The translations under genes were made by a program, and so were the position numbers. Positions 18,601-28,715 of a stretch of DNA of 64,000 nucleotides are shown here, one piece after another. Source of the stretch: Pseudorhizobium xiangyangii (GTDB lineage Bacteria; Pseudomonadota; Alphaproteobacteria; Rhizobiales; Rhizobiaceae); NCBI RefSeq assembly GCF_020531965.1, contig NZ_JAJAWH010000006.1, positions 1-64,000 of the forward strand. The letters run 5' to 3'. The first letter of the stretch is position 1. Each line of letters begins with the position of its first letter. Under the pieces are notes generated by a model. That model was not told the origin of the DNA. It saw only the letters and a list, made by a program, of their open reading frames with translations, and searched no databases.

Positions 18601-19143
18601 GGCGAGAAAACCGAAGGCAACCTGTCGCTTCAGAAGGGCCGGCTGGTGCACCGCATGCTTCAGGTCCTGCCTGACTTTCCGGCGGATGAACGACCGCAGG
18701 CAGCGCGACGCTATGCGGAACGTGCGGCACGCTTCTGGCCTTCCGAACCGCGCGAAGCCCTGATCGGCTGCGTGCTCACCGTCCTGACGCACCCCGACCT
18801 GCAGCCCGTCTTTTCCGGCCACAGCCGTGCGGAAGTGTCCGTCATGGGCACGGTCCAGCTCAAGGGCACGGATTACGCGATCTCAGGCCGGCTCGACCGG
18901 ATGGCGGTGAGCGAGCGCGAAGTCACCATTCTGGACTACAAGACAAACCGGCGTCCTCCACACCGGGAGGAGGACGTGCCCCTGACGCATCGCGCACAGC
19001 TTGCGCTCTATCGAGAGATCCTGCGACCGCTCTATCCAGACCACGATTTCCGTTGCGTTCTGGCCTATACCGAGACCGGAAATGTGATCTCGCTGACGTC
19101 AGAGATCCTCGACCGTTCGCTTGCAGAGCTGAGGACAAAGTGA
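15601..19143 (+). CDS. addA: Double-strand break repair helicase AddA
   Basis: This is the UvrD-family helicase and nuclease subunit of AddAB, 1180 residues. Visible motifs in order are Walker A ([16 protein letters not shown]), the DEAQD box ([11 protein letters not shown]), [13 protein letters not shown], the LSFRSTADV motif, [14 protein letters not shown] and [17 protein letters not shown]-terminal nuclease domain with [11 protein letters not shown] follows. The start at 15601 is inside the last codons of addB, with a purine-rich GAGGAGGAAGAAG ahead. The open frame back to 15529 overlaps addB and is not used. Confidence 0.95.
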   Translation: MNSALPVGNDPINWLDWTAVQQSLASDPISSAWVSANAGSGKTHVLTQRVIRLLLSGCRPSSILCLTYTKAAASEMSNRVFQRLAEWAVLGDADLANRISLIEGHEPDSLKLAEARRLFAKALETPGGLKIQTIHAFCEALLHQFPLEANVAGHFAVLDDSAASALLGEARRSLLTATSAEDDPALAEAFAHVLDLGDEFGLETLLGDIIARRTAIRNFLEHAEGQGGVDLTLKAAFGQQPGDTEQSLADAYWPLPGLYGGALTTYLQLADEKGGSKVLEVAYGLRLCAKEIDPHLRAQYLDDIFLTKTGNPKADSSLVAKKMLDASPMLGEAIELARAHVVACRDRLRIMRMIRATKAALLLADRLNGDYEDLKRQRSLLDFEDLIAKTADLLTRDGVGAWVHYKLDQGIDHILVDEAQDTSSVQWTVIKSLAEDFYSGQSARDLRRTIFAVGDEKQSIYSFQGARPERFAEERARTEKDVRKSGQSFNPVRLPLSFRSTADVLAAVDQVFSLEDNARGLSFDREPIVHRSNRIGHPGAFDLWNVVEPEIADSADDWTAPFDSTPDKAPSAILAARIAHSVEGLIGKETIIEKGVERAIAPGDILVLVRKRDAFVNALTRALKRRGNIPVAGADRLRLTSHIAVQDLLALGRFLVLPQDDLSLSALLKSPLFNLSEEDVFEAAAIRPEKTSVWQHLGRLAEDQPLRFASTEQLLRQLLALSRRMSPHDLYARLLGQMGGRRKFLGRLGTEAGDILDEFLNFALDHEGKGLPGLQSFVSTLEMESPEIKREQDSGRNEVRIMTVHASKGLEAPIVFLIDGGSKAFVSSHVPKLRLVPHRDVEIPAWMPSKTLSNSITAGDDERLKQATEEEYRRLLYVGMTRAADRLVVCGYRGARPNPDTWHSMIVTALSGHPEHCTAGVFTGPEGEWDGFRWRLPASAGKIAQKEASTEKNLAAAPLPPVLNRPLPPQASLPRPLSPSGAGTMIDDDADDLVTASPLFGEKTEGNLSLQKGRLVHRMLQVLPDFPADERPQAARRYAERAARFWPSEPREALIGCVLTVLTHPDLQPVFSGHSRAEVSVMGTVQLKGTDYAISGRLDRMAVSEREVTILDYKTNRRPPHREEDVPLTHRAQLALYREILRPLYPDHDFRCVLAYTETGNVISLTSEILDRSLAELRTK

Positions 19144-19225
19144 GATAGCGGTATTGAAAACGGGGCTAGCCGGCCTCACATTGAGCACAACCAAATCTTC
19201 CCCAATGCTTCCCAAGGAGAGCCCC

Positions 19226-19546
19226 ATGGCTACCGTGAAAGTCGACAACAGCAACTTCCAGGCCGAAGTTCTGGACTCCACCCAGCCCGTCGTCGTTGAT
19301 TTCTGGGCCGAATGGTGCGGTCCGTGCAAGATGATCGGTCCACACCTGGAAGAGATCTCGAACGAACTCGCCGGCAAGGTGAAGGTCGTCAAGCTGAACA
19401 TCGACGAAAATCCGGAGCTGGCAGCAAAGTTCGGCGTTCGCTCCATTCCGACGCTCGCCATGTTCAAGGACGGCGAAGTTGCCGACATCAAGGTTGGCGC
19501 AGCGCCGAAGACGGCGCTTTCCGCCTGGATTTCCAGCGCCGCCTGA
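19226..19546 (+). CDS. trxA: Thioredoxin 1
   Basis: This cytoplasmic thiol-disulfide oxidoreductase has 106 residues, the standard thioredoxin length. The redox motif WCGPC is at residues 30-34 within [12 protein letters not shown], and the cis-proline is in [12 protein letters not shown]. The start at 19226 follows AAGGAG. The open frame extends upstream to 19154 without similarity. It lies 82 bases after addA and ends in a terminator shared with the convergent folC. Confidence 0.97.
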   Translation: MATVKVDNSNFQAEVLDSTQPVVVDFWAEWCGPCKMIGPHLEEISNELAGKVKVVKLNIDENPELAAKFGVRSIPTLAMFKDGEVADIKVGAAPKTALSAWISSAA

Positions 19547-19568
19547 GTGCCTGCTTCCTTCAAATGAA

Positions 19569-19595
19569 AAGCCCGGCTTTGAGCCGGGCTTTTTT
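19569..19595. terminator. Bidirectional terminator between trxA and folC
   Basis: AAGCCCGGCT (19569-19578) pairs with AGCCGGGCTT (19582-19591) and is followed by a T-run. On the opposite strand the stem is also followed by T residues, so it can serve both convergent genes. It overlaps the folC stop codon. Confidence 0.9.
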
Positions 19596-20946
19596 ATTTC
19601 GGGGGTGTCCCGTTGTCGGCGAGCACATTGCCGACGAGATAGAGCGAGCCGCCGATCAGTATCCGCGGCGACATCTCGCCCGGCATCTGGCGCCTGGCAA
19701 TCTCCGCCAAGGCCTCGGCAACCGAGCTGACCGGTTCTGCGATCAAGCCGGCGTCAAATGCGCTGTGAGCCAACAGGATCGGATCAAGCCCTGCATCCGA
19801 ACCATGAATCGGCACGGTGAAGACATGTTCGGCAATATCGGCGAAGGCGCGGAAATAGCCGACAGGCTCCTTGGTATTGATCATGCCTATTATGAGATAG
19901 AGCGGGCGGGACTGGCGCTCCTCGAAGCCGGCCATTGCCTCGGCTATGACTTCGCCAGCGCCTGGATTGTGGCCCCCATCGACCCAGATTTCCGCATCCG
20001 CCGACGCAAAATCCAGAAGAGCCCCTTCCAGAAGCCGTTGCAAGCGGCCGGGCCAATCAACCGTCGACATCGCCTTTTCGATCATCGCATCGGTCAGCTC
20101 AAATCCCGCGGCCTTGACCGCGCGAATGGCGGCAGCGGCGTTGGCAATCTGGTGACGACCAGGCAACCGCGGCAGCGGCAGATCCGCAAGCTCGAACTCG
20201 TCCTGATAGATGAGCCGCCCGAACTCCTCGTGCGCCGAGAAATCCTGCCCGTAGACTGAAGTCGGGCAGGAAAGCCGTTCTGCAGTATGGACGAGAACGT
20301 CAAGAGCGGGCTCGTATTCCTGCCTGCCGATGACGACGGGGCAACCGCGCTTCATGATACCGGCCTTTTCTGCCGCGATCAGTTCGACCCTGTCCCCCAG
20401 GTATGGCTGGTGGTCCAGCGAGATCGGCATGATGACGGAGACGGCCGGCTTGTCGATGACGTTGGTCGCATCGAAGCGGCCACCCAGACCGACCTCGAGA
20501 ATGACTGCGTCCGCAGGCTGCTCGGAGAACAGGACGAAGGTGACGGCGGTCAGTATTTCAAAGACGGTGATCGTCTGCCCGGCGTTGGCGGCCGCTACGC
20601 GCCGCAGTGCCTCGGCGAACAGTTCGTCGTCAACAATGGCCGATCGGCCCCCTCGGACGCCGATACGGTACCGTTCGTGCCAGTTCACCAGATGCGGCGA
20701 GGTGTGAACATGAACGCCAAGACCCGCCGCCTCCAGCAATGCGCGGCAGAAAGCAGTCGTCGAGCCCTTGCCATTGGTGCCGGCGATATGGATCACCGGC
20801 GGCAGTTTCTGGTGCGGATTTCCCAGGATCTCCAGAAGCCGCCGGATGCGATCCAGCGAAAGATCGAAGCCCTTCGGATGAAGGGTCATCAGCTTCTCGA
20901 TCTCCTGTTCGGCCGCACTGACGGCGGGTGTGTTCGTGGCGTTCAT
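19594..20946 (-). CDS. folC: Bifunctional dihydrofolate/folylpolyglutamate synthase
   Basis: It makes dihydrofolate and adds glutamates to folates. The 450-residue product has the Mur-ligase-family P-loop IHIAGTNGKGSTTAF near residue 60 and the HTSPHLVNWHERYRI segment. The ATG at 20946 is preferred because GGAGCGGCGGG precedes it. The ATG at 20964 has no ribosome site. It is the last gene of the trpF-trpB-trpA-accD-folC operon. Confidence 0.93.
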   Translation of the reverse strand: MNATNTPAVSAAEQEIEKLMTLHPKGFDLSLDRIRRLLEILGNPHQKLPPVIHIAGTNGKGSTTAFCRALLEAAGLGVHVHTSPHLVNWHERYRIGVRGGRSAIVDDELFAEALRRVAAANAGQTITVFEILTAVTFVLFSEQPADAVILEVGLGGRFDATNVIDKPAVSVIMPISLDHQPYLGDRVELIAAEKAGIMKRGCPVVIGRQEYEPALDVLVHTAERLSCPTSVYGQDFSAHEEFGRLIYQDEFELADLPLPRLPGRHQIANAAAAIRAVKAAGFELTDAMIEKAMSTVDWPGRLQRLLEGALLDFASADAEIWVDGGHNPGAGEVIAEAMAGFEERQSRPLYLIIGMINTKEPVGYFRAFADIAEHVFTVPIHGSDAGLDPILLAHSAFDAGLIAEPVSSVAEALAEIARRQMPGEMSPRILIGGSLYLVGNVLADNGTPPK

Positions 20947-20977
20947 CCCGCCGCTCCGGCTCATCAGGGTCTGGTTA

Positions 20978-21886
20978 TCAGGCGCTCGCCGCCATGGCAG
21001 GGATCGCCGCCGGTACGGCTGCCGTATCGTTTGCCGCGGGTGCCTTGGTCAGTATCTTCAAGAGCGTGGCAAGAGTGTCCGCCAGGTCGTGGCGCTTGAC
21101 CACCATGTCGACCATGCCGTGCTCGAGGAGATATTCCGCGGTCTGGAAGCCTTCAGGAAGCTTTTCGCGCAGGGTCTGCTCGATGACGCGCTTGCCGGCA
21201 AATCCGATTTCGGCGCCGGGTTCGGCGATATGGACGTCGCCCAGCATCGCATAGGATGCGGTTACGCCGCCCGTCGTCGGGTTGGTCAGCACGACGATGT
21301 AGGGAAGACCGGCTTCCTTGAGCATATCGACGGCGACAGTTGTCCGTGGCAACTGCATCAGCGACAGGATGCCTTCCTGCATACGGGCCCCACCAGAAGC
21401 GGGGAAGATGACCAGCGGGCACTTTTCCGCAAGCGCACGTTCGCAAGCCTTCACGATCGCTTCACCGGCGGCCATGCCGAGCGAACCGCCGATGAAGTTG
21501 AATTCATGAACGACTGCGACCAGCTTCACGCCGCGCACCTTGCCGAGGCCGGCCAGGATCGTGTCTTCCTGCTCCGTTTTCAGACGGCTGTCCTTCAACC
21601 GGTCGGCGTATTTCTTCGAATCGCGGAATTTCAGCGGGTCCTGCGCCACCTTCGGCTGCGGCAGGGACTCGTAGACGCTGCCATCGAACAGGTCGGTCAG
21701 ACGAGCCTTTGCCGGCATCTTCATGTGAAAGCCGGACGCAGGTATGACCCACTTGTTTTCTTCCAGGTCCTTGTGGAAGACCATCTCACCCGTTTCCGGG
21801 CACTTGATCCAGAGGTTCTCCGGAACCTCACGGCGGCCGAGCATGGAATTGATCCGCGGCCGGACGTAATTGGTGATCCAGTTCAC
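20978..21886 (-). CDS. accD: Acetyl-CoA carboxylase carboxyltransferase subunit beta
   Basis: AccD transfers carboxyl from biotin to acetyl-CoA, the first committed step of fatty-acid synthesis. The 302-residue product contains the crotonase-like core with [17 protein letters not shown] and [12 protein letters not shown]. The N-terminal zinc ribbon is degenerate: in [18 protein letters not shown] only one of the four usual cysteines is visible. The start codon is GTG, with AGGAG 8 bases upstream. It lies between trpA and folC in one operon. Confidence 0.95.
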   Translation of the reverse strand: MNWITNYVRPRINSMLGRREVPENLWIKCPETGEMVFHKDLEENKWVIPASGFHMKMPAKARLTDLFDGSVYESLPQPKVAQDPLKFRDSKKYADRLKDSRLKTEQEDTILAGLGKVRGVKLVAVVHEFNFIGGSLGMAAGEAIVKACERALAEKCPLVIFPASGGARMQEGILSLMQLPRTTVAVDMLKEAGLPYIVVLTNPTTGGVTASYAMLGDVHIAEPGAEIGFAGKRVIEQTLREKLPEGFQTAEYLLEHGMVDMVVKRHDLADTLATLLKILTKAPAANDTAAVPAAIPAMAASA

Positions 21887-21925
21887 TTGGCTTACTCCTA
21901 GTAAATTCTGCCCAATGTGGGAAAA

Positions 21926-22765
21926 CTATTCGGCGGCAACAAGGCGTGCCGAGCGGACGCCCGTTGCAAGACCGCGGACGAATGTCGCCACGGACTGCAC
22001 CGTATCGGCGGTTGCCTGACCATCCTTGTCAAGCGATGTCGCCACCTGATTGACGATGGCTGTGCCGACCACCACGCCGTCGGCCGAGGCGCCGATTAGA
22101 CGCGCATGCTCGGCCGTCTTGACGCCGAAACCGACGCAGACCGGCAGATCGGTCGAAGCCTTGATGCGGTTGACCGCATCGGCGATCTTCGTCGTATCGG
22201 GCAGCGCCGAGCCAGTGATGCCGGTCATCGAGACGTAGTAGACGAAGCCGGACGTATTATCGAGCACCTTCGGAAGACGCTTCGCGTCGGTCGTCGGCGT
22301 CGTCAGGCGGATGAAGTTGATGTCCCTGCTGCGGGCGGGGATGCAGAGCTCGTCGTCCATTTCTGCCGGCAGGTCGACGATGATCAGCCCATCGATACCT
22401 GCTTCCAGCGCCTCGTCCAGAAAGCGATCAACGCCATAGACGTAGATCGGGTTGTAATATCCCATGATGACGATCGGGGTCGTATCGTCGCCCTTGCGGA
22501 AATCCCGCGCCATCTGAAGCGTCTTCGCCAGCGAATGGCCGCCCTTCAGCGAGCGCTGGCCTGCCAGCTGAATCGCAGGACCATCGGCCATCGGATCGGA
22601 GAACGGCGCGCCGAGTTCGATTACGTCGGCGCCGGAAGCCGGAAGCGCCTTCATGATTTCCAGCGAGGTCTCATAGTCCGGATCGCCGCCCATGAAGTAG
22701 GTGACGAGTGCTGGGCGGCCCGCGGCCTTCAACTCGGCGAATTTCTTGTCCATGCGTGCGGTCAT
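21926..22765 (-). CDS. trpA: Tryptophan synthase subunit alpha
   Basis: It cleaves indole-3-glycerol phosphate to indole, which is channelled to TrpB. The 279-residue TIM barrel has the catalytic Glu in [17 protein letters not shown] and the catalytic Asp in [13 protein letters not shown] second Met four codons in (MDKKFAEL) is an alternative start. It is one base from the end of trpB, which indicates translational coupling. Confidence 0.97.
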   Translation of the reverse strand: MTARMDKKFAELKAAGRPALVTYFMGGDPDYETSLEIMKALPASGADVIELGAPFSDPMADGPAIQLAGQRSLKGGHSLAKTLQMARDFRKGDDTTPIVIMGYYNPIYVYGVDRFLDEALEAGIDGLIIVDLPAEMDDELCIPARSRDINFIRLTTPTTDAKRLPKVLDNTSGFVYYVSMTGITGSALPDTTKIADAVNRIKASTDLPVCVGFGVKTAEHARLIGASADGVVVGTAIVNQVATSLDKDGQATADTVQSVATFVRGLATGVRSARLVAAE

Positions 22766-22766
22766 A

Positions 22767-23987
22767 TCAGAGCCCCATTCCGAGAATCTTGCCGACGGTG
22801 AAGATGTCCTTGTCCCCGCGGCCGGAGAGGTTCATCACGATGATCTGGTCCTTACCCATCTTCGGGGCGCGCTTGATCACCTCGGCGATGGCATGGCTCG
22901 GCTCCAGCGCCGGGATGATCCCTTCGACACGGGTCAGCAGCTGGAAGGCTTCGAGCGCCTCGTTGTCCATGATCGGCGTGTATTCGACGCGGCCGATGGA
23001 ATGCAGCCAGCTGTGCTCCGGACCGATGCCCGGATAGTCGAGCCCGGCGGAAATCGAGTGGCCCTCGAGGATCTGGCCATCATGATCCTGCAGGAGATAG
23101 GTACGGTTGCCGTGCAGCACGCCGGGGCTGCCGGCGGTAATCGACGCACAATGCTCGTCACCTTCGAGACCGTGACCACCTGCCTCCACGCCGACAAGCT
23201 GGACGTCCTTGTCGTCGAGGAAGGGATGGAAGATGCCGATGGCATTCGAACCGCCGCCGACCGCAGCAATGATGAGATCGGGAAGCCGGCCCTCAGCTGC
23301 AAGAATCTGCTCGCGCGTTTCCTGGCCTATCACCGCCTGGAAGTCGCGGACCATTTCCGGATAGGGATGCGGGCCGGCGGCCGTACCGATCAGATAATAG
23401 GTGTCATCGACGTTGGTGACCCAGTCACGCAGCGCTTCGTTCATGGCGTCCTTCAGCGTGCCGTTACCGGCGGTCACCGACTTCACTTCGGCACCGAGGA
23501 GCTTCATGCGGAAGACGTTAGGCGCCTGACGCTCGACGTCGGTGGCGCCCATGTAGACGACGCAAGGCAAGCCAAAACGGGCAGCCACGGTCGCTGAAGC
23601 GACACCATGCTGACCAGCACCGGTTTCAGCGATGATGCGGGTCTTGCCCATGCGCTTGGCAAGCAGGATCTGGCCGATGCAGTTGTTGATCTTGTGCGAG
23701 CCAGTATGATTCAGCTCTTCACGCTTGAAGTAGATCTTGGCACCGCCGAGATGTTCCGTCAGGCGCTCGGCGAAATAAAGCGGGCTCGGTCGGCCGATAT
23801 AGTGCGTGCCAAGATGCGCCAATTCCTTCTGGAATTCCGGATCCGTCTTCGCCCTGTCCCATTCCTCCTGCAGCTCAAGGATGAGGGGCATCAAGGTTTC
23901 CGCGACGAAACGTCCGCCGAAGATGCCGAAACGGCCATCCTCGTCGGGTCCGGAACGGAAGGAATTCGGTAGCGGCGTCTCGTTCAC
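22767..23987 (-). CDS. trpB: Tryptophan synthase subunit beta
   Basis: This PLP enzyme joins indole and serine to tryptophan. The 406-residue protein has the PLP lysine in [13 protein letters not shown] and the glycine-rich phosphate loop [16 protein letters not shown] is near the C-terminus. It is between trpF (11 bases) and trpA (1 base). Confidence 0.98.
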   Translation of the reverse strand: MNETPLPNSFRSGPDEDGRFGIFGGRFVAETLMPLILELQEEWDRAKTDPEFQKELAHLGTHYIGRPSPLYFAERLTEHLGGAKIYFKREELNHTGSHKINNCIGQILLAKRMGKTRIIAETGAGQHGVASATVAARFGLPCVVYMGATDVERQAPNVFRMKLLGAEVKSVTAGNGTLKDAMNEALRDWVTNVDDTYYLIGTAAGPHPYPEMVRDFQAVIGQETREQILAAEGRLPDLIIAAVGGGSNAIGIFHPFLDDKDVQLVGVEAGGHGLEGDEHCASITAGSPGVLHGNRTYLLQDHDGQILEGHSISAGLDYPGIGPEHSWLHSIGRVEYTPIMDNEALEAFQLLTRVEGIIPALEPSHAIAEVIKRAPKMGKDQIIVMNLSGRGDKDIFTVGKILGMGL

Positions 23988-23998
23988 TCTGTACTCCC

Positions 23999-24655
23999 TC
24001 AGGCTCGGACCGAACCGGCCTCTGCAATGGCATCAAAGAAGGCGTCGATCATTCCGAGATCCTTCACGCCGGGCGCAGTTTCGACCCCGGACGAGACATC
24101 TACGCCGCTCGCCCTGGTGGACGCGAGCGCCAGACCGACATTGTCTTTGTTCAATCCCCCGGAAAGCATGTAATCGACGCTTTCGTCAAGCGAAGCCATG
24201 ATATTCCAGTCGAACGAAACACCGTTGCCGCCCGGCAGCTCGGAGCCGGCCGGCGCCTTCGCATCAAAGAGGAACCGATCCGCTACGCCGATATAGCGGT
24301 CTACCGGATCGAGGTCGACGGCTTCACGAACTGAGAATGCCTTCATCACCGGCAGGCCGTAAAGTGCCTTCACGTGCAGGATGCGTTCGGGGCGCTCGTG
24401 CCCATGCATCTGGAGAATGTCAGGCTTCAGGAGGTGGACGATGTCGTCCAGTTCCTCATCATTCGCATCGACGGTAACCGCAACGATCTTCACCCTGCCT
24501 CGCACGGGCTCTGCCAGATCGGCCGCAGCCTCGGGCGCGATGTTGCGCGGGCTCTTGGGAAAGAAGATGAAGCCGACATGGGTCGCCCCGCGGGCCACGG
24601 CCCGCTGGACAGCCTCCAGCGTCTTCAATCCGCAAATCTTGATGTCCGGTTTCAT
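23999..24655 (-). CDS. trpF: Phosphoribosylanthranilate isomerase
   Basis: It carries out the Amadori rearrangement in tryptophan synthesis. The 218-residue TIM barrel begins with KICGLKT, which holds the catalytic Cys, and includes the [10 protein letters not shown] segment and SGGLNKDNV. It is the first gene of the trpFBA-accD-folC operon, so its promoter should lie within 24656-24837. Confidence 0.96.
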   Translation of the reverse strand: MKPDIKICGLKTLEAVQRAVARGATHVGFIFFPKSPRNIAPEAAADLAEPVRGRVKIVAVTVDANDEELDDIVHLLKPDILQMHGHERPERILHVKALYGLPVMKAFSVREAVDLDPVDRYIGVADRFLFDAKAPAGSELPGGNGVSFDWNIMASLDESVDYMLSGGLNKDNVGLALASTRASGVDVSSGVETAPGVKDLGMIDAFFDAIAEAGSVRA

Positions 24656-24837
24656 GCCCTGCGAGTTCGCATGAAATCATGGCGGAGTCGAGATAAAAGC
24701 GCCAAGAGGCCGGGGGTTGCCCTCATCCTGAGGCGGCCAGGCACAGGCGTTCCGCACGAAAGATCAATCAGCAAGGCGCGAACTGCGGCCCCACTCTCCC
24801 TGAACCTGCAGCGGGGAGATAAGACACGGTCGCACTG

Positions 24838-25602
24838 TTAGCCAAAGTCTATCGCGTGCAACTGCGAACCGTACTGTTTCAACCAGGCTTTGGCTTCGTC
24901 AGTGCGCGGGCACAGCTGATGGCAAAGAGCCCAGAACCCGGGGCCGTGGTTCATCTCGTCGAGATGCGCGACCTCGTGGGCGGCGAGATAATCGATGACG
25001 AAGGGCGGTGCCATGACGATGCGCCACGAGAAGCTGAGATTGCCGTCCCAGGAGCAGGAACCCCACCGGCTTCGGGTGTCCTTCATGGTGATCGACTTCA
25101 CCGGCTTCCGTACGCCCCGCGCATGGACCTGAACCGCCGCTTCCAGATCGCGGCGCGCCTCCTTTCTCAGGAAGGCGGAGATGCGCCGACCGGAATGCTC
25201 CGGCAGGCCGCTGACGCGGAGGACCGCCCTGCCGTCCGTGACGACAGGCTCCGTAACACCACGCAGGCTGCCTGTGTGTTCGATACGATGGGATACGCCA
25301 CGCAGCATGAGGGTGGCGCCATGGCCAAGCGCCGTCTGTTCTTGTGGGAAACGGGCAAGCCTGGTCAGCAGCCAGCCCTGGTGACGATCCAGAAAGTCGT
25401 CAATTTCGACCTTGCGGAGGCCGACCGGCACAGTCAGGCTCAGTCCCCTCGCCCCCGGTTCGATACGTAGGGTGATCCGGGTGGAACGCGGATGCTCGCG
25501 GATCGTCAGCGGCATGGCGCGGTTGCCGATCTCAAGGGTCCGCTTCTCGGAAGCCAGGGGCTGCCGCCGCGAGCGGACCGATTTTTTGAGAAGTGCGAAC
25601 AT
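24838..25602 (-). CDS. YgjP-like (DUF45) M48-type metallopeptidase
   Basis: This 254-residue protein is of the YgjP/WLM-like family. The zinc-binding motif HEVAH in YLAAHEVAHLDEMNHGPGFW provides the two histidines, the catalytic Glu and a third His. The TRSRWGSCS segment is conserved in the family. The substrate is not known. It lies alone between the trp operon and the DUF2852 gene. A start further downstream is possible, since the first 25 residues are basic and poorly conserved in type. Confidence 0.85.
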   Translation of the reverse strand: MFALLKKSVRSRRQPLASEKRTLEIGNRAMPLTIREHPRSTRITLRIEPGARGLSLTVPVGLRKVEIDDFLDRHQGWLLTRLARFPQEQTALGHGATLMLRGVSHRIEHTGSLRGVTEPVVTDGRAVLRVSGLPEHSGRRISAFLRKEARRDLEAAVQVHARGVRKPVKSITMKDTRSRWGSCSWDGNLSFSWRIVMAPPFVIDYLAAHEVAHLDEMNHGPGFWALCHQLCPRTDEAKAWLKQYGSQLHAIDFG

Positions 25603-25639
25603 CCGTTCTATCTAGCCGATTCGTGCCCTGCGCTCATAA

Positions 25640-25664
25640 CAAAACCGGCACCCGAAGGCGCCGG
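25640..25664 (-). terminator. Terminator of the DUF2852 gene
   Basis: Read on the minus strand, CCGGCGCC pairs with GGTGCCGG (one G-T pair) across a TTCG tetraloop and is followed by TTTTG. It lies just beyond parS-like site 2. Confidence 0.75.
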
Positions 25665-25671
25665 CCGATAT

Positions 25672-25687
25672 TGTTTCACGTGAATCC
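25672..25687 (+). other. parS-like site 2
   Basis: TGTTTCACGTGAATCC matches 14 of 16 bases of parS. GAATC at 25682-25686 is a GANTC site. It lies between the stop codon of the DUF2852 gene and its terminator, outside coding sequence. Confidence 0.75.
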
Positions 25688-26110
25688 TCAGAGATCGACG
25701 ACGCCGTTCTCGCCCGAAGGGCGGTTCTTGCGCTCGCGCATGAAGCGATCGAACTCTTCCTGATCCTTGGCGCGGCGCAGTTCCCGCGCGTAGCTGTCGA
25801 ACTCTTCGCGCATCTCGTCGAGCTTGCGGCGCTCTTCGTCGAGACGGTTCAGCTCTGCTTTCCGCCAATCATCGAAGGCTACGTTGCCCGTCGAAAAATG
25901 CGTGTTGTAGTGGGACTTCGCCCGCCGGCAGCCGGCAAACATGCCATCTGCCCTGCGGTTTGCGTCGCGTTTGAAGCCCTGCAGGCGTTCGCCGAACAGG
26001 ATGTAGGCAAGCATGGCGAGGCCAAGCGGCCAGAAAACCACGAAACCGAGCACCATCAGTGCGATGGTGGCCGGCGTCCAGTCCGGACGAATCAATGCTG
26101 ATTGGTTCAT
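25688..26110 (-). CDS. DUF2852 small membrane protein
   Basis: This 140-residue protein has one or two hydrophobic helices near residues 15-42 (IALMVLGFVVFWPLGLAMLAYILFG in part). A long charged coiled-coil region rich in Arg and Glu (DEERRKLDEMREEFDSY) reaches the C-terminus. It belongs to the DUF2852 family, common in Rhizobiales. The function is unknown. It is a single-gene unit with its own terminator. Confidence 0.82.
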   Translation of the reverse strand: MNQSALIRPDWTPATIALMVLGFVVFWPLGLAMLAYILFGERLQGFKRDANRRADGMFAGCRRAKSHYNTHFSTGNVAFDDWRKAELNRLDEERRKLDEMREEFDSYARELRRAKDQEEFDRFMRERKNRPSGENGVVDL

Positions 26111-26254
26111 CGGTCACACCCTTCGTTTCTCTTGTTTCCCCGGGGGCAACCTCATGCCGACCCGTGAGAATCGATTTGGGAAGTCGAAAGACCTGCTTCA
26201 AGAATAAGCCGTGAAAATTCGGCGATCTCCCTGAAACTACCGGGTGAAATCGGA

Positions 26255-27541
26255 TCAGCCCGCCTTTCCGCCCTTTATGACGCGCTTTACCGGGCTCTTC
26301 TTCGTGGATGCACCGCGGGCATTTCTCGCCGTGAACTCAAGAATGCGCGGCGCGATTTCCCTGCGGAAACGGGAACCGTTGAAGACGCCGTAATGGCCTA
26401 CATCCGGTTGCATGTAATGCATGCGCATGTCTTCCGGAATGTTCGGCGAGATTGTCTGCGCCGCCCTCGTCTGACCAAGACCGGAAATATCGTCGTTCTC
26501 CCCCTCCACAGTCAGGAGCGCGACGTTGCGGATCGCCTGGGTATCCACCCGGGTGCCGCGATGCATCATCTCGCCCTTCGGCAAGGCATGCTTGATGAAG
26601 ACGGTATCGACCGTCTGCAGGTAGAACTCTTCCGTGAGGTCCATGACAGCGAGATACTCGTCATAGAAATCGCGGTGTTTCTCGGCAGAATCACCGTCGT
26701 TCTGCACCAGGTGTTCGAAGAATTCGTTGTGGGCCGTAATGTGACGGTCGAGGTTCATCGACATGAAGCCCGAGAGTTGCAGGAAGCCCGGATAGACCCG
26801 CCGCATGAAGCCGGGATGCGGAAATGGAACGTTCATGACGACGTTGTCGCGAAACCATTCCAGCGGCTTGTCCTGAGCCAGATCGTTGACGGCAGTGGGG
26901 TTCTCCCGTGTATCGATGGGCCCGCCCATAAGCACCATGGACGCAGGCACAAGCGGATCCCCGGCAGCCTCCATGAGTGCGACGGCCGCCAGAACCGGAA
27001 CGGAGGGCTGACAGACACCGATAACGTGGGTGCCGGGACCGATGTGGTGGACCATCTCGATCAGATAATCGATGTAATCGTCGAGATCGAAGCGACCGTC
27101 GACTGCCGGCACCATGCGGGCATCGATCCAGTCGGTGATATAAACCTCCGCGCTTGGCAGCAGTGCTTCGACGGTGCCGCGCAGCAGTGTCGCATAGTGC
27201 CCTGACATCGGTGCCACGAGCAGCAGCTTCTGGTCCGACGCAGGCTCTGTCGGCAAGTCCCGCCGGAAGTGGATCAGATCGCAGAACGGCTTCGACCACA
27301 CGATCTCCTCCGTCACCTTGACGGTCTGACCATCGACGATCGTCGTCGGCAACCCGAATTCCGGCTTGCCGTAGCGGCGCGTCATCCGTTCGAACAATTC
27401 AAGGCTCGCGGCCATGCTGCGGCCCATCGCCGTATGGGCGAGCGGATTGAGGGGGTTGGTATGAAAGAACTTCATCGCGTCGGCTGCAGCGCGGAACGGC
27501 GCAATAGCTGCGTGATTCATCTCGTAGAACTGGTAGATCAT
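26255..27541 (-). CDS. phaZ: Intracellular polyhydroxyalkanoate depolymerase
   Basis: It degrades stored polyhydroxybutyrate to hydroxybutyrate. The 428-residue protein has the alpha/beta-hydrolase fold and the PHB-depolymerase family start MIYQFYEMNHAA. The nucleophile region is GVCQPSVPVLAA, and the C-terminal GHYGVFNGSRFR holds the catalytic His. The in-frame ATG at 27592 is less likely, because similarity begins at 27541. The Lys/Arg-rich tail (KKSPVKRVIKGGK) may help binding to granules. Confidence 0.9.
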   Translation of the reverse strand: MIYQFYEMNHAAIAPFRAAADAMKFFHTNPLNPLAHTAMGRSMAASLELFERMTRRYGKPEFGLPTTIVDGQTVKVTEEIVWSKPFCDLIHFRRDLPTEPASDQKLLLVAPMSGHYATLLRGTVEALLPSAEVYITDWIDARMVPAVDGRFDLDDYIDYLIEMVHHIGPGTHVIGVCQPSVPVLAAVALMEAAGDPLVPASMVLMGGPIDTRENPTAVNDLAQDKPLEWFRDNVVMNVPFPHPGFMRRVYPGFLQLSGFMSMNLDRHITAHNEFFEHLVQNDGDSAEKHRDFYDEYLAVMDLTEEFYLQTVDTVFIKHALPKGEMMHRGTRVDTQAIRNVALLTVEGENDDISGLGQTRAAQTISPNIPEDMRMHYMQPDVGHYGVFNGSRFRREIAPRILEFTARNARGASTKKSPVKRVIKGGKAG

Positions 27542-27658
27542 GGAGGTGCCGCCTTTCGTGAGGTCCGACGCGACATCCGGGAACAGGCGCATCGTTTCAG
27601 GAGCAGGGAGAGGCTAACAGGTTTTCGTTGCAGCGCAACATCAGGACCAATCACCGAT

Positions 27659-27688
27659 AAAAAATGCCAGACGCAAGCGCCTGGCATT
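27659..27688 (-). terminator. Terminator of the FAH-family gene
   Basis: On the minus strand AATGCCAG (27688 to 27681) pairs with CTGGCATT (27670 to 27663) and runs into TTTTTT. It separates the FAH-family gene from phaZ. Confidence 0.88.
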
Positions 27689-27731
27689 GAGAATGGCAGA
27701 GACCAATTAAGGTTCCGTTCGTCGCGGCTCT

Positions 27732-28574
27732 TTAGCGATCGGCAACAAAGGTCTGGCGCTGGTCGCCCAAGCCCTCGATGCCGAGTTCAACCACGTCACC
27801 CGCCTTGAGGTAGCGCGGCGGCTTCATGCCCATACCGACGCCGGGCGGCGTTCCGGTGGAAATGACGTCGCCCGGCTGCAGCGACATGAACTGGCTGAGG
27901 TAGGAGACGACAAAGGCGACGCCGTAAACCATGGTCTTCGACGAGCCGTTTTGCATGGTCTCGCCGTTGACCTTAAGCCACATACCGAGATTCTGCGGGT
28001 CTGCAACTTCGTCCTTGGTAACCAGCCACGGGCCGATCGGGCCGAAGGTGTCGCAGGATTTGCCCTTGGTCCACTGGCCGGAACGTTCGGTCTGGAAAGC
28101 GCGCTCGGAAACGTCGTGGGATACGCAGTAGCCGGCGACATAATCCATCGCATTCGCTTCCGAAACGTACTTGGCAGTCTTGCCAATGACGACGCCAAGC
28201 TCGACTTCCCAATCGGTCTTTTCAGAGCCGCGCGGAATGAGGACATCATCATTCGGGCCGACGATCGCGGACGTCGCCTTCATGAAGATGACTGGCTCCG
28301 GAGGTACAGTGGCACCGGTCTCAGCTGCATGGTCGGAGAAATTCAGGCCGATGCAGATGAACTTGCCTGTACCGGCAACGCAGGCGCCGATGCGGTCGAC
28401 CTGGAGTTCCGGGAGGCTCTTCGGATCAATGGCCGCGATCTTTGCAAGACCTTCCGGCGAAATCGCTGCGCCGCCGATATCGGCGACGTGCTGGGAGAGA
28501 TCCCTCACCTTGCCGTCCGCATCAAGAATTGCCGGCTTTTCCTGGCCCGGCTGACCAACACGCATCAGTTTCAC
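27732..28574 (-). CDS. Fumarylacetoacetate hydrolase family protein
   Basis: This 280-residue enzyme of the FAH superfamily cleaves or hydrates 2-oxo acids with a bound metal. Metal-ligand residues are in WEVELGVVIG and SHDVSERAFQ. The TGTPPGVGMGMKPP segment is typical of the ureidoglycolate lyase / 2,4-diketo-3-deoxy-sugar hydrolase branch. The physiological substrate cannot be deduced. It is monocistronic with a strong terminator and divergent from the nitroreductase. Confidence 0.88.
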   Translation of the reverse strand: MKLMRVGQPGQEKPAILDADGKVRDLSQHVADIGGAAISPEGLAKIAAIDPKSLPELQVDRIGACVAGTGKFICIGLNFSDHAAETGATVPPEPVIFMKATSAIVGPNDDVLIPRGSEKTDWEVELGVVIGKTAKYVSEANAMDYVAGYCVSHDVSERAFQTERSGQWTKGKSCDTFGPIGPWLVTKDEVADPQNLGMWLKVNGETMQNGSSKTMVYGVAFVVSYLSQFMSLQPGDVISTGTPPGVGMGMKPPRYLKAGDVVELGIEGLGDQRQTFVADR

Positions 28575-28715
28575 GAATGTGCCTCCACTTGTCTGACAAG
28601 TGCCTTATGGAGGATGGGCGCGCCGTTGTCACCCCGTTTTATGAGACGAGCAGTTGCACTTGCCTGCTTCGGTTCTATCTAACATTCAAGCAAATGCAGC
28701 AGCGCCAGAGGCATC

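Noticed and set aside
20930..21901. Long plus-strand frame opposite accD
   Set aside because: It is fully antisense to accD with no recognisable domain. Similar shadows occur opposite folC, gyrB, leuS and trpB.
24371..24376. CACGTG hexamer in trpF, and others at 33423, 41088, 49670 and 52600
   Set aside because: None has the TTCACGTGAA core, so they were not counted as parS sites.
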